A stretch of 64,000 nucleotides of DNA from Hyphococcus sp. GTDB lineage: Bacteria > Pseudomonadota > Alphaproteobacteria > Caulobacterales > Parvularculaceae. Shown here in pieces: positions 41,492-49,901 of this stretch (the stretch's first letter is position 1; each line of letters starts with the position of its first letter). The notes under the pieces are model-generated. The model did not search any database. It saw only the letters and a program-made list of their open reading frames with translations, and was not told where the DNA came from. The position numbers were made by a program, and so were the translations under genes. Where the stretch lies: contig JAJFGA010000042.1 of NCBI GenBank assembly GCA_021776375.1, positions 52,327-116,326 of the forward strand, in the 5' to 3' direction.

Positions 41492-42094
41492 TTATTGAGA
41501 ACGTAAATTACCACACTCGCTGTAAGCTTGCGTAATCGCCTGTACACGTTGATCTGTACCCGGATGTGATGGGGAACCAGCGTTGACAGGCAAACCCTTC
41601 GTCATCGCAACTGTGGCCTGTTGCCGCGAGGCGCCCATCCACGCCATCGCGCAGCCGGAGACTTCATCGGCGGCGAGCTCCCTACGGTGGCTGCTTGAAT
41701 TCCCGCGATCACGCGCAACATGATGGCCAATTTCATGTGCAATTACACTCGCTGGCGCCCAGTCATTTATGTTGTAAAGACGCGTCATAAAATCCGGATT
41801 ATAGACAATCGCGGGACCAGCATTGTTCAAGTTGGGAAATGCCGCAGCATTCTCAACTTCGTAACTCGCAAAAATCGGAATAGTCCGTCGACCAAGCCCA
41901 AGGGCCTCAAAAACATCGTCGGCATCTTTGTCTGCAGCGGAAGAGCCTGGGTGGGTTCCACGTCGCCCTCCCGGATTGGACCTAGTCATTGCGCAAAGCG
42001 AACCAGCAGCCCAAGCGGACCCGGCGCTCAACGCAAAACAGGCGCAAGAAAGCGAAGAAACAAGAAATACACGGCGATTCGACGTTTGCAACAT
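41492..42094 (-). CDS. Secreted zinc metalloprotease (HExxH)
   Basis: 200 aa. A hydrophobic leader (VFLVSSLSCACFALSAGSAWA) ends near residue 30. The zinc-binding helix AHEIGHHVARD is followed 18-20 residues later by ELAADEVSGC, supplying the third ligand and closing the gluzincin-type (M48-like) pattern. The C-terminal region has one Cys near the end. The exact family is not assignable. With the Tat-exported gene it is cargo of the insert; an AT-rich promoter region lies upstream. Confidence 0.65.
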   Translation of the reverse strand: MLQTSNRRVFLVSSLSCACFALSAGSAWAAGSLCAMTRSNPGGRRGTHPGSSAADKDADDVFEALGLGRRTIPIFASYEVENAAAFPNLNNAGPAIVYNPDFMTRLYNINDWAPASVIAHEIGHHVARDRGNSSSHRRELAADEVSGCAMAWMGASRQQATVAMTKGLPVNAGSPSHPGTDQRVQAITQAYSECGNLRSQ

Positions 42095-42268
42095 CCCATC
42101 CCCTTAACCGAGGCAAAAACACTACGCGAACAGAACCCTGTTCAATACAAATACGGATCGAATTAGAATAAATGAAGTAAAATTTTCGTGAACAGCTAAA
42201 TAGGTACAATTAGTAGTGCCCTGTTTTACAACAGTAATTTTATATTACACAATGAAAATTATACCAAC

Positions 42269-42452
42269 TCTGGAAGCGCTTTATGATCTCTTCGCATCAG
42301 GGGCTGCGTCTGGCGAAAATAGACGGCGCCTATCCGGCCGTCTCCTACGCCGCCGAGCCAACACTGCTTAATTTCTATACGGATGTCTCCGACGGCTTCA
42401 CCCGCGTCCGCCGCGACGGCAATGAGCGCCGCGCGCGCAGAAGGCGGCGGTA
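42269..42452 (+). repeat. 184-bp direct repeat, right copy (decaying 3' end of a PBP1A gene)
   Basis: Corresponds in full to 40746-40929 and ends with TAA (42451-42453) where the left copy ends with TAG. It has no start codon and no expression signal, so it is a gene fragment. The six differences from the left copy are all synonymous, which shows the two copies diverged while both were under selection. Confidence 0.97.
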
Positions 42453-42459
42453 AGCGTCG

Positions 42460-44244
42460 TTAGGCGGCGGCATTGTTTTGTGCGCCTTTGCATCCCAATA
42501 CGATCTGCAAGGCATCGCGCAGATTGTCGGCGGATATCGGCTTCGGCAGAAATTCGTCAAACCCGGCAGCCAACAGCGCCTCACGCTCGCCGCCCATGGC
42601 GTCGGCCGTGCAGGCGACAATCGGCATTGCGCCGAGCGGGGCGGCCATGGCGCGAATTTTTGTCGTCGCCTCGACCCCGTCCATGACCGGCATGTGTTTG
42701 TCCATCAAGATCGCGTCGAATGTGTGCTGCTTTAGAATATCGAGACATATGCCGCCATGTTCTGCTGTCTCGGTTGCAACGCCCAGGCTCGACAACAGCT
42801 TTTCGGCGACCATGCGGTTGACGATATTGTCTTCAACAATAAGAACCCGCCGTCCGGCTAACGCTTCTGCCGCATTTTCAACGCTCGCCTCGGCTGGCGC
42901 CGCCGCCGGCGCTGCGACCTCAATCGGCGCGGTGAAATAGAACGTCGTTCCCTTGCCCATTTCGGTTTCATAATGGACCGCGCCGCCCATTAACATGGCC
43001 AGCCTTTGACAGAGAGCCAGCCCCAGCCCGACCCCGTCCTGACCTCGCGACAATCCCTGTTCGGCCTGTTCAAAGGGGGTGAAAATCCGCTCGCCGGCGC
43101 CGTCGGGTATACCGGGGCCTGTGTCCTTGACAGCGACCTGCAATGTTGCGCCATTGGCCTCACTGCTAATAACGCTAGCAGAAATCACGACGCTGCCTTG
43201 TTTTGTGTATTTCACCGCATTGGAGACAATTTTGGTGACGATCTGACGGATACGGAGCTCATCGCCGATGAGGCTTAGCTGAGCATCATTATCAACGCTG
43301 AACTCCAGCTTTAGCCCTTTTTCCATAGCAGGAAGGCGCCATGCGCCAGCAACGTCGTTTAGCAAATCGTGCAAGCTAAATGCCGCCGGTTTAATTTCAA
43401 TCTTTTGAGCATCGATATTCAACATATCCAGAATGTCGTTCAAAATGCTCAACAGCGAACGGCCGGAGCCTTCGATGTCGTTCATTAATTTCGCCTGCTC
43501 GTCATCAAGCGACGTCTTTTGCATCACTTCTGATAATCCGAGCACGCCATTGAGCGGTGTTCGCAGCTCATGGTTCATGGCGGCGAGGAATTGCGCCTTG
43601 GCCGCTTCCGCCTCCCGCGCGCGCCCAACGCTGGCCTCTAACTGATCAAACGCACGGAAGATGTTGGTGCTGAAAACCGTTGAAACAATTGTCACCATAA
43701 TGATGACTAATCCGCTCTGCACCGCTCGCTGAATGTACTCCAACGAATAAACCGCCTCGCCGTTGATATCATGGGCCGCAGAACAATAGTACAGTATGCC
43801 GACCGCGCCGAGCATCAAGCCTCCTGTCGTCAGCGCGACGCGCGGACCGGAGATGAAGCCGTTAAGCATTGGCGTCATAATCAAAATAGGAAGTAAGGCT
43901 GAATTGATACCGGTATGGCTCGGCAAAGCAGAGGTTAACACACCAAAAGCTGCGAGCGCGGCGATATATATGCCGTACATGGCGTAGTTTTTATAATAAC
44001 GAAAAATGTGGATCGCGAACAATAACATGACGATCACCATCACGGCGATCATATGGCTCGAAGTCCACTCGCCATAAGTCAACGTTAGGCTCACAAGATT
44101 TAGAAGCTGGAGCAGTACATATGCCCAGCCGAGCCAGACGAGCGCGCGCGCACGGACTACATCCTTCACATTGCCGCGCGGATCAATCCTTAAAAAAGCT
44201 TCGTATGCAGCAAAAGCCGACCGTAGCACGGCAATCCCCTCCAA
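42460..44244 (-). CDS. Hybrid sensor histidine kinase with receiver domain
   Basis: 594 aa. Residues ~30-200 carry several membrane helices (a multi-pass sensor), then the H-box MNHELRTPLNGV with His225, an ATPase domain (IVSNAVKYTK, DTGPGIPDG, GVGLGLAL), and a C-terminal receiver domain with D515 in ILMDKHMPVMDG. The receiver could pass phosphate to a separate phosphotransfer protein. The gene is monocistronic; its promoter region is 44245-44500, shared with the BlaI-type gene on the other strand. Confidence 0.9.
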   Translation of the reverse strand: MEGIAVLRSAFAAYEAFLRIDPRGNVKDVVRARALVWLGWAYVLLQLLNLVSLTLTYGEWTSSHMIAVMVIVMLLFAIHIFRYYKNYAMYGIYIAALAAFGVLTSALPSHTGINSALLPILIMTPMLNGFISGPRVALTTGGLMLGAVGILYYCSAAHDINGEAVYSLEYIQRAVQSGLVIIMVTIVSTVFSTNIFRAFDQLEASVGRAREAEAAKAQFLAAMNHELRTPLNGVLGLSEVMQKTSLDDEQAKLMNDIEGSGRSLLSILNDILDMLNIDAQKIEIKPAAFSLHDLLNDVAGAWRLPAMEKGLKLEFSVDNDAQLSLIGDELRIRQIVTKIVSNAVKYTKQGSVVISASVISSEANGATLQVAVKDTGPGIPDGAGERIFTPFEQAEQGLSRGQDGVGLGLALCQRLAMLMGGAVHYETEMGKGTTFYFTAPIEVAAPAAAPAEASVENAAEALAGRRVLIVEDNIVNRMVAEKLLSSLGVATETAEHGGICLDILKQHTFDAILMDKHMPVMDGVEATTKIRAMAAPLGAMPIVACTADAMGGEREALLAAGFDEFLPKPISADNLRDALQIVLGCKGAQNNAAA

Positions 44245-44500
44245 CTACCCACATTTGGTGTTCTATTCTTAATGATTGCGCATATTGTTTAAGAATACCC
44301 CAAAAGAGGGCCGCGAAAGCCAAATAGCCGGTTCAAGATTAATTCATGCCGGCAGAAGCCTTCATTATGCTGATAAACAGAGCGACGCTATGCCAAAGCA
44401 GTCTCATCAACGCGCCTGACGCACGCGTTAAACCTGGTGAAAAGCCCGCAAAATAAAGCGTTCAGGCCACTGAATACGGCAGGGCGATCGCTTTATACGA

Positions 44501-44557
44501 CTAATTCCTTAGTTGACAGCATCGCCTTGTCGGAATAGCTATCAACTAAGGAATTAG
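44501..44557 (+). promoter_or_regulatory. Promoter with 16-bp inverted-repeat operators of the BlaI-type regulator
   Basis: A perfect 16-bp inverted repeat: CTAATTCCTTAGTTGA at 44501-44516 and TCAACTAAGGAATTAG at 44542-44557, spaced by 25 bp. Within it, TTGACA (44513-44518) and TAGCTA (44536-44541) are spaced 17 bp, a good sigma-70 promoter. Each arm contains its own dyad CTAA-N4-TTAG. The arms cover the -35 and the start region, so a repressor dimer pair would block transcription. The gene 9 bp downstream encodes a BlaI/CopY-like repressor, consistent with autoregulation. Confidence 0.8.
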
Positions 44558-44565
44558 GACTTAGC

Positions 44566-44970
44566 ATGTCGAGACCCCCTTCAAAAACCCTGACCGAAGC
44601 TGAACAACGCGTTATGCAGGCCCTGTGGCGGCGCGGCGAAGCCAGCGTTCGCGAGGTTACCGATGATCTGCCTGCCGATCACGAGGTTGCCTACAATACG
44701 GTCCTCACAATTCTCGGTATTCTTCACAAGAAGAAATATGTCAGCTTCCGGCGCGAAGGCCGCGCCCATATTTATGCGCCCGCCGTTTCCCAAACGGCAG
44801 CACGCAACGAAGCGCTTGATCATCTGGTGTCGCGCTTCTTTGGCGGATCGAAAAACGCTTTTGCACAATATCTTCTCGATGAAGAACAGCTTGATTCCGC
44901 TGAACTTGAAGACCTGAAAGCACTCACCCGGAAAGCCCCGCCAAAACGCCCAAAAGAAAAACTGAAATGA
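44566..44970 (+). CDS. BlaI/MecI/CopY-family transcriptional repressor
   Basis: 134 aa winged-helix repressor. The family signature LTEAEQRVMQALWRRGEASV leads into the DNA-binding helices (VAYNTVLTILGILHKKKYVS), followed by the winged part FRREGRAHIYAP and the C-terminal dimerisation helices. Two matching operators sit just upstream. In normal loci the next gene encodes a BlaR1-like sensor; here that gene is reduced to a 39-codon remnant, so the repressor is orphaned. Targets beyond its own promoter are unknown. Confidence 0.92.
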   Translation: MSRPPSKTLTEAEQRVMQALWRRGEASVREVTDDLPADHEVAYNTVLTILGILHKKKYVSFRREGRAHIYAPAVSQTAARNEALDHLVSRFFGGSKNAFAQYLLDEEQLDSAELEDLKALTRKAPPKRPKEKLK

Positions 44971-45086
44971 CCCCTGTGATCGTCTTTCTGTTTGTCTTTA
45001 ACGCCCTATGGCTGTCGGCATTGTTTGCCGGGACTGCATGGGCGATCATCCGCTTGTTAAAAATTAATAGTACCGCGGGGGTTTGA
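44967..45086 (+). pseudogene. Truncated BlaR1/M56-type sensor protease gene
   Basis: Starts with an ATGA overlap with the repressor gene, exactly where a blaR1 gene would start, and reads one hydrophobic helix (VIVFLFVFNALWLSALFAG) before stopping after 39 codons. This looks like the first membrane helix of a BlaR1/M56 protein fused to unrelated sequence. The downstream sequence is the remnant of a different protease. Confidence 0.6.
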
Positions 45087-45713
45087 ACAAAACGCTGGTG
45101 ATGGCGCTCATCCAGAGCGAAGAGCTTAACCAGTATGGCCGTACTTTTGTGCTGACGGGGATACGCACATTCTCAGCGGCGCAGTTTCTGGTCAGTAATC
45201 TGGAGCAATATACGCGGGCTCTTTTTGTCGGCGAGCCGACCAGCTCGCACCCTGATCATATCGGGATCCAAAAAAATCAGACTGAAAAACAGCGGGCTGA
45301 CATTTCGCGTATCTAGGCTGCACTGGAGCAGCTATATCGCCGACGATGCGCGCGAGGCGACAAACCCGGATCTGCCGGCGCCGTGGACGTCGGGCGGCTA
45401 TTTCTCCAGCGCAGATCCCGTCCTAGACCTCGCCGTCAGTGATGTCGACGCCAGCCTCACAACACTGTTGCGCAGGGCTTTTAACGTCTCGACGAGACAC
45501 AGATCTTCCGCCATATAACCATCGCGCTGCGTTTCCCCGACACATATAATCAAGACATCGCGCCAATCCTGCTGGATCTTGGCCGGGAGCTTGTCGAGCA
45601 GGGGCGCCTGATCTGGCGGACTACGCCTATCGGGCCGGGTTTTATTTCTACCCGGACAACGCAAAACTTCGCGTCGCGCTTGACGAACTGATCACTGCGC
45701 GCGCCGCCCAGTA
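45083..45713 (+). pseudogene. Frameshifted remnant of an S41-family peptidase
   Basis: Conceptual translation of two frames reconstructs the end of an S41 (tail-specific type) peptidase. Frame 1 has GRTFVLTGIRTFSAAQFLVS and LFVGEPTSSHPDHIG; frame 2 continues with IRLKNSGLTFRVSRLHWSS; the end near 45713 has AYRAGFYFYPDNAKLRVALDEL. The shift happens at a run of seven A near 45268. The start of the peptidase is missing. The remnant, like the truncated sensor before it, shows this operon has decayed. Confidence 0.6.
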
Positions 45714-45732
45714 GCGCAGCGCGCGCGTTTAT

Positions 45733-46338
45733 CTACTCCTCAGTCTTATGCGCCAGCGCCTCGATGCGGATTGCAACGTCCGTTCCGACGAAGTTGGCTG
45801 CGGTCTCCATGCCCCAGTCGAGGCGGTTTAGCCCGCCAGTGATGGAAAAACCCGCCGCTTCACCCCTCGTGGACGGGTCCATGCCGATTTTATTGAGCTT
45901 CACATCGAGCGTTACGGGTTTGGAGACGCCGAGGAGGGTTAAGTCGCCGGTGACGTGGGCATGATCTTCGCCGTCCAGCTCAACCGCTGTGGATTTGAAG
46001 GTCATGGTGGTAAATTTTTCTGCGTTGAACCAAAATTCGCTGAGCACGGCTTCTTCGCGACTGGCGTCGCCGCTGACCAGGCTGGCGACATCGATCTCCA
46101 CTTCAACGCTGCTGTTCTCGGGCGCTTGCTTGTCGAGGCTGATGACGCCGCTGACGCCGGTAAACGTCCCAATGGTGTCGGCGAAACCAAAGCGCTGCAC
46201 CGAAAACTGTACATGGGTGTGGCTGGCGTCGATCTCATAACGGTCCGCAGCCGTCGCCGTATTGACGATCGAACAGGCGGCGATGATGGCGGCGGCGGTG
46301 AGCGCGGCAGCGAATTTTGCGGGTCGTGTGGGCGGCAT
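45733..46338 (-). CDS. YceI family periplasmic protein
   Basis: 201 aa. Signal peptide of ~30 residues, then the lipocalin-like YceI fold: YEIDASHTHVQFSVQRFGF near the N-terminus, ITGGLNRLDWGM near residue 170, and LTLLGVSKPVTLDV in the middle. Family members bind isoprenoids or similar lipids in the periplasm and respond to stress. The gene stands alone, convergent with the decayed protease remnant. Confidence 0.9.
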   Translation of the reverse strand: MPPTRPAKFAAALTAAAIIAACSIVNTATAADRYEIDASHTHVQFSVQRFGFADTIGTFTGVSGVISLDKQAPENSSVEVEIDVASLVSGDASREEAVLSEFWFNAEKFTTMTFKSTAVELDGEDHAHVTGDLTLLGVSKPVTLDVKLNKIGMDPSTRGEAAGFSITGGLNRLDWGMETAANFVGTDVAIRIEALAHKTEE

Positions 46339-46488
46339 TGACCTCTCCTTAATTTATTATACAATGTAGGAGATATATCAGAACCCCGCCATCGGCAAGT
46401 CGAAATTCCTGCCGGGCGTGAATTTTTTGTGCGCGCAGTGTCGTTCGTCTGTACAGCGATGTTTATGGCGCTGCCGTCTGTCTGACGG

Positions 46489-48249
46489 TTACGCCGCCCG
46501 GAACAGCTTCATGAAATCGCCGAAGGCGGCGACATCTCCGAGACCACCGGGAAATTTGATCGCGCCGGTTGCAATCGCAACGCCTGCGCGGCGCTGACCA
46601 AGCAGCAGGTCGATCCAGACAAGACTGGTCGTTTCCACTACTAGATCAGGATCGCCCGCCGGCGCCGGCGTGACGATTGCCACGCCGCGGCGGATTTCGA
46701 CGGTGAACACGTCGCCCGTGTCGGTGAAGCGAAACTCAGCCCTGCGCTCCACATCCAGCGCATCTTCCGCGTTCAAATTAACCGGCAACGACGCCATGAA
46801 ATTCGCAACCGGCGCCGCGCGCGTAAACGCAATGCTGCGTTCATCGGGAATTTCCTTAATGACCAGCCTACCGCGTAGTTCATGCGCCTGAGTAAGGAGA
46901 TAGTTGCGGCCATTGGGCGAGATGCTCTGATAGCCCATCGCCGCCAGCGCGTCAGCTTTGAGCGCGCGGGCGCGGTCTTCATCGTCCCCGGCGTCTATCG
47001 CGAGCGTCGCCAGCTCTGCGGCAAGCGCAAAATGATCGGCCGCGAACGCCTCCGCCGCTGCATCAACCAATGTCGTCTGATCACGCGCAATCTTCGCCAT
47101 CGCTGCGGCCCGCGCGGCCCGCGTCGGCGGGTTTAGCGCCGCGCCGTCGCCGTTAAACCAGCCGAGATACCCATCATAGATCGCCCGCACCGACCAGCGC
47201 ACCGTACCGTAATATTCCTGTAGATAGGGATGATTTTTAAGATGCGGCGGCAGTTGGACAAATTCCACAAGCGCGCCGGGGTCCACCCCCATATTCATGC
47301 CGCGCACAGTTTGATCGTGTACGAAGCGAATGCCGTCTGCATAGGCGGTCAATAGATCGTTTATTGTCTCGCGCCCGGAAACCGGCCTGGTATGGCTCGG
47401 CACGAGATGCTCCGCGCCGATCGCACGCATCGCATCAAGGCTCCGCGCCCATTTGACAACGTCACGATAGCTTGTGCCGCGGATGGTGTAGAGATTGGGG
47501 AACGCCTTGTAGATATTATCGCCCGGCATCAGGACTTTTTCATCGGGCAGAAAGACATAGATCTGATCGTCGGTCTCGCCCGGCGCGTGCTGCAGCACGA
47601 CCTCGCGCCCGCAAATCTCCGTCTCTAAACGATCGGCGAATGTTATCGTCGGCGGCAGATAGCCGATCGACCCGCCATTGGGGCCCGTAACGCCAAGACC
47701 CGGACCTAGCCCGGCATTGATAAAGCCGTTATCGCCGGCATCAAGATAGGTGCCGAACATCCGCGCGGAACGCTGCGACAGGATCGGCCGGATGATATTG
47801 ACCGCCTTGTCAACTTCAGCAGCGGTTGTTTCATGGGCGTAAATATCGATATCGCGCCCACTTGCGAAAATCTCCGCACCGAACACATGGTCGGCATGAT
47901 TATGGGTGTAGATCAAGGCCTCTATTGGCAAATCTGTGAGCTGATCAAATTCAGCGGCTATCGCCTGCGCAATTTCGCGGCTCTCGGTGGTGTCGACAAT
48001 AAACGCGCAAGTCTCGCCCTCGACCAATATGGAATTGCCCAGCCCGAAACCGATTGCAACGGCGATGCTGTCGGTCACCCTGACGACGTCACGGCGCAAC
48101 TCGTTGGAATGACTTTCAAGGCCTTCCGCAGCGGCGCTTGACGATGGCGGTGGGGCTGGCGCTGGCGCGGCGCGCTCCCCCTCGCCGTCTCTCCCGCAAG
48201 CGGTGGCCGCCAATATCGCGAGCGCTAAAATTCTGTTGCGATGTGTCAT
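46489..48249 (-). CDS. Metallo-beta-lactamase-fold alkyl sulfatase (SdsA-like) lipoprotein
   Basis: 586 aa. Metal-binding motif THNHADH (His116, His118, Asp120, His121) is the MBL signature. The central part has SQRSARMFGTYLDAG and DEKVLMPGDNIYKAFPNLY, and the C-terminal third is the alkyl sulfatase dimerisation region plus an SCP2-like domain (LRGRLVIKEIPDERSIAF, FVEIRRGV). These are the three domains of type III sulfatases that remove sulfate from alkyl sulfates such as dodecyl sulfate. A lipobox (AATAC) at residue ~18 suggests membrane anchoring. Confidence 0.88.
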   Translation of the reverse strand: MTHRNRILALAILAATACGRDGEGERAAPAPAPPPSSSAAAEGLESHSNELRRDVVRVTDSIAVAIGFGLGNSILVEGETCAFIVDTTESREIAQAIAAEFDQLTDLPIEALIYTHNHADHVFGAEIFASGRDIDIYAHETTAAEVDKAVNIIRPILSQRSARMFGTYLDAGDNGFINAGLGPGLGVTGPNGGSIGYLPPTITFADRLETEICGREVVLQHAPGETDDQIYVFLPDEKVLMPGDNIYKAFPNLYTIRGTSYRDVVKWARSLDAMRAIGAEHLVPSHTRPVSGRETINDLLTAYADGIRFVHDQTVRGMNMGVDPGALVEFVQLPPHLKNHPYLQEYYGTVRWSVRAIYDGYLGWFNGDGAALNPPTRAARAAAMAKIARDQTTLVDAAAEAFAADHFALAAELATLAIDAGDDEDRARALKADALAAMGYQSISPNGRNYLLTQAHELRGRLVIKEIPDERSIAFTRAAPVANFMASLPVNLNAEDALDVERRAEFRFTDTGDVFTVEIRRGVAIVTPAPAGDPDLVVETTSLVWIDLLLGQRRAGVAIATGAIKFPGGLGDVAAFGDFMKLFRAA

Positions 48250-48505
48250 CAGCCAGCTCCTCAGGTCAGGAAAACAACGTCCCGCAAATTGCGCCTAAGC
48301 GTCAATCGATTTGCACAGCCCAACGCAGCGAAACGCAGGCAATCCCGGCATGATCTCTCCTTTCCGGGCGCTCATTGTCGCGTCCGGCGCGGCGCCGATA
48401 GCGCCTGACGGCCGCAAACCCGGCCCCCAGGCGTGTTCGCGCCGCCAAACTCTCGAATTTGTGACCCTATGGACAACACTGCCAGCTTGACGCTATCATA
48501 ATTAG

Positions 48506-48517
48506 GTGTAAATACAC
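48506..48517. promoter_or_regulatory. MarR-type operator, copy 1
   Basis: The dyad GTGTA-AA-TACAC lies 5 bp upstream of the MarR gene start. It matches the arms of the perfect 12-bp palindrome at 48980-48991 upstream of the next gene, so the two are probably bound by the same regulator. Confidence 0.7.
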
Positions 48518-48521
48518 TCTC

Positions 48522-48962
48522 ATGACCAAAACCAGACCCGATATGGCCGATCCCGGCAACTGCCTGTGCTTTAATCTGCGCCGCGCCGCGCGGGCGGCGT
48601 CCCGCGCCTATGACGAGGCATTGGCTCCGGTCGAGCTGACATCAGCGCAATTTTCCGCGCTCGTCGTTCTCGCCAAGGCCGGCCCCCTGGGCACCAGCAG
48701 CTTTTCCAAGGCGATGGAGACCGAGCGTACGACAGCAACGCGCAATCTCGCATTGATGGAACGTGAAGGCCTCATCAAGCGAAAACCCGGCGCCGACAAA
48801 CGCGTCCGGCTGATCGACATCACCGCGCGCGGACGAAGGCGCTTCGAAGCGGCCTTGCCCCTATGGCGCGCAGCCCAGACATCTCTGGCGACAAGGCTTG
48901 GAGACGCGAATGCGAAAAGCGTCTTGAAACGAACGCAAGGCGTGGTCTCGGCTTTGGAATAA
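48522..48962 (+). CDS. MarR-family winged-helix transcriptional regulator
   Basis: 146 aa. N-terminal dimer helix, then the winged helix with LTSAQFSALVVLAKAGPLG, a recognition helix region TTATRNLALMEREGLI and the wing KRKPGADKRVRLIDITARG, typical of MarR proteins. Such regulators usually respond to phenolic or hydrophobic ligands. It is followed after 47 bp by the integral membrane gene, whose upstream region has a matching operator, so it probably represses both. Confidence 0.9.
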   Translation: MTKTRPDMADPGNCLCFNLRRAARAASRAYDEALAPVELTSAQFSALVVLAKAGPLGTSSFSKAMETERTTATRNLALMEREGLIKRKPGADKRVRLIDITARGRRRFEAALPLWRAAQTSLATRLGDANAKSVLKRTQGVVSALE

Positions 48963-48979
48963 AAATTTTATCAAAATAT

Positions 48980-48991
48980 GTGTAGCTACAC
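48980..48991. promoter_or_regulatory. MarR-type operator, copy 2 (perfect palindrome)
   Basis: GTGTAGCTACAC, a perfect 12-bp palindrome 18 bp upstream of the membrane-protein start, of the GTGTA-N2-TACAC form seen also at 48506. It lies just after an AT-rich segment (AAAATTTTATCAAAATATG). Confidence 0.75.
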
Positions 48992-49009
48992 TTAAAAAGG
49001 AAAAAATCA

Positions 49010-49660
49010 ATGACCACGCAAATCTATGGCGCTGCAGGCGCTGATGCTATTGATGCAACCAAGCTGACCCGGACGCCTTTTGTCTGGGCGATCCTGGCTG
49101 TCTGGGGCTACGCTGCTTTCGCCTTAAGCCAAAACGGCGTCTTTCAAAGCACGGCGGCAACGCCGCCCATCGCGGTCATCATCGCCGCGCTTGGCCCGGC
49201 GGCGTTATTTTTGTCTGTATACAGTGTCTCTGCGCCGCTACGGCGCTGGGTTGATGGGCTCGACCTTTCCGAAGTCATCGCGCTGCAGGCCTGGCGCATT
49301 ATAGGCTTCGCGTTTTTGGCCATTTGGGGGCTTGGCGAGATCCCGGCCGTGTTTGCCTTGCCTGCCGGCATTGGCGACATGGCCGTCGGCATGGCTGCGC
49401 CCGCCGTCGCGCTCGCAGTTGAGCGCCGCAGCAAAGGCTGGCGCATTGGCGCTTACGGGCTGATCGGCGCCGGGATTTTCGATTTTATCGTCGCCTTCGC
49501 GACCGGCATCCTCTCCCGGCAAGGCGGGCCATTTGATTTTGAGGGCCATGTCGCCTCAAACCTGCTTGGCGTTGCGCCGTTAAGCCTGTTTCCGACCTTT
49601 ATCGTCCCGGCATTTTTGATCTTGCATGTCATCGCGCTGATCAAACTGCGGCGCGCATAG
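49010..49660 (+). CDS. Integral membrane protein under MarR control, 216 aa
   Basis: Not recognised as a named family. About six membrane helices: near residues 24-44, 53-75, 92-112, 116-132, 145-165 and 185-210, with short polar loops. AAAAGGAAAAA precedes the start. A matching operator lies upstream, so expression likely follows the adjacent MarR regulator's ligand. Function unknown; export or membrane-stress response is possible. Confidence 0.65.
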   Translation: MTTQIYGAAGADAIDATKLTRTPFVWAILAVWGYAAFALSQNGVFQSTAATPPIAVIIAALGPAALFLSVYSVSAPLRRWVDGLDLSEVIALQAWRIIGFAFLAIWGLGEIPAVFALPAGIGDMAVGMAAPAVALAVERRSKGWRIGAYGLIGAGIFDFIVAFATGILSRQGGPFDFEGHVASNLLGVAPLSLFPTFIVPAFLILHVIALIKLRRA

Positions 49661-49734
49661 TCGAAGCCAAATCCGGCGGACCAGTCCGCCGGGTTTGGCA
49701 GCGAAGCTGAACATGCTTTGAATCCCATGCGGCT

Positions 49735-49841
49735 ATCCTTCGCGACGCGATGCCTCGCATCGCTCCTCAGGATGAGGTAAAACATTATAGAAATAATCCT
49801 TATCCTGAGGAGCGAACCGATAGGTTTGCGTCGCGAAGGAT
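49735..49841. repeat. Family A intergenic palindrome, copy 6 of 7
   Basis: Outer arms ATCCTTCGCGACGC and GCGTCGCGAAGGAT perfect; inner arms CTCCTCAGGATGAGG and TTATCCTGAGGAG (one arm base changed). Lies between the membrane gene and the CPBP protease gene. Confidence 0.88.
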
Positions 49842-49901
49842 AGTCGCATATTGCTGTTTTTAAGAACGCTCACAATGTTGTAGGAAAGCCCGCTATTCAG
49901 T

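Larger units (their letters stand above)
40931..42268. mobile_element. Insert flanked by the PBP1A 3'-end duplication
   Basis: A 1.3 kb segment with two leftward genes and an A/T-rich region (42095-42268), clearly different in base composition from the flanks. It lies exactly between the PBP1A stop codon and a second copy of the gene's last 184 bp. This is the layout left by integration at the 3' end of a gene by an element that restores the gene end. No recombinase is present, so it is either a remnant or a passively acquired cassette. Confidence 0.6.
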
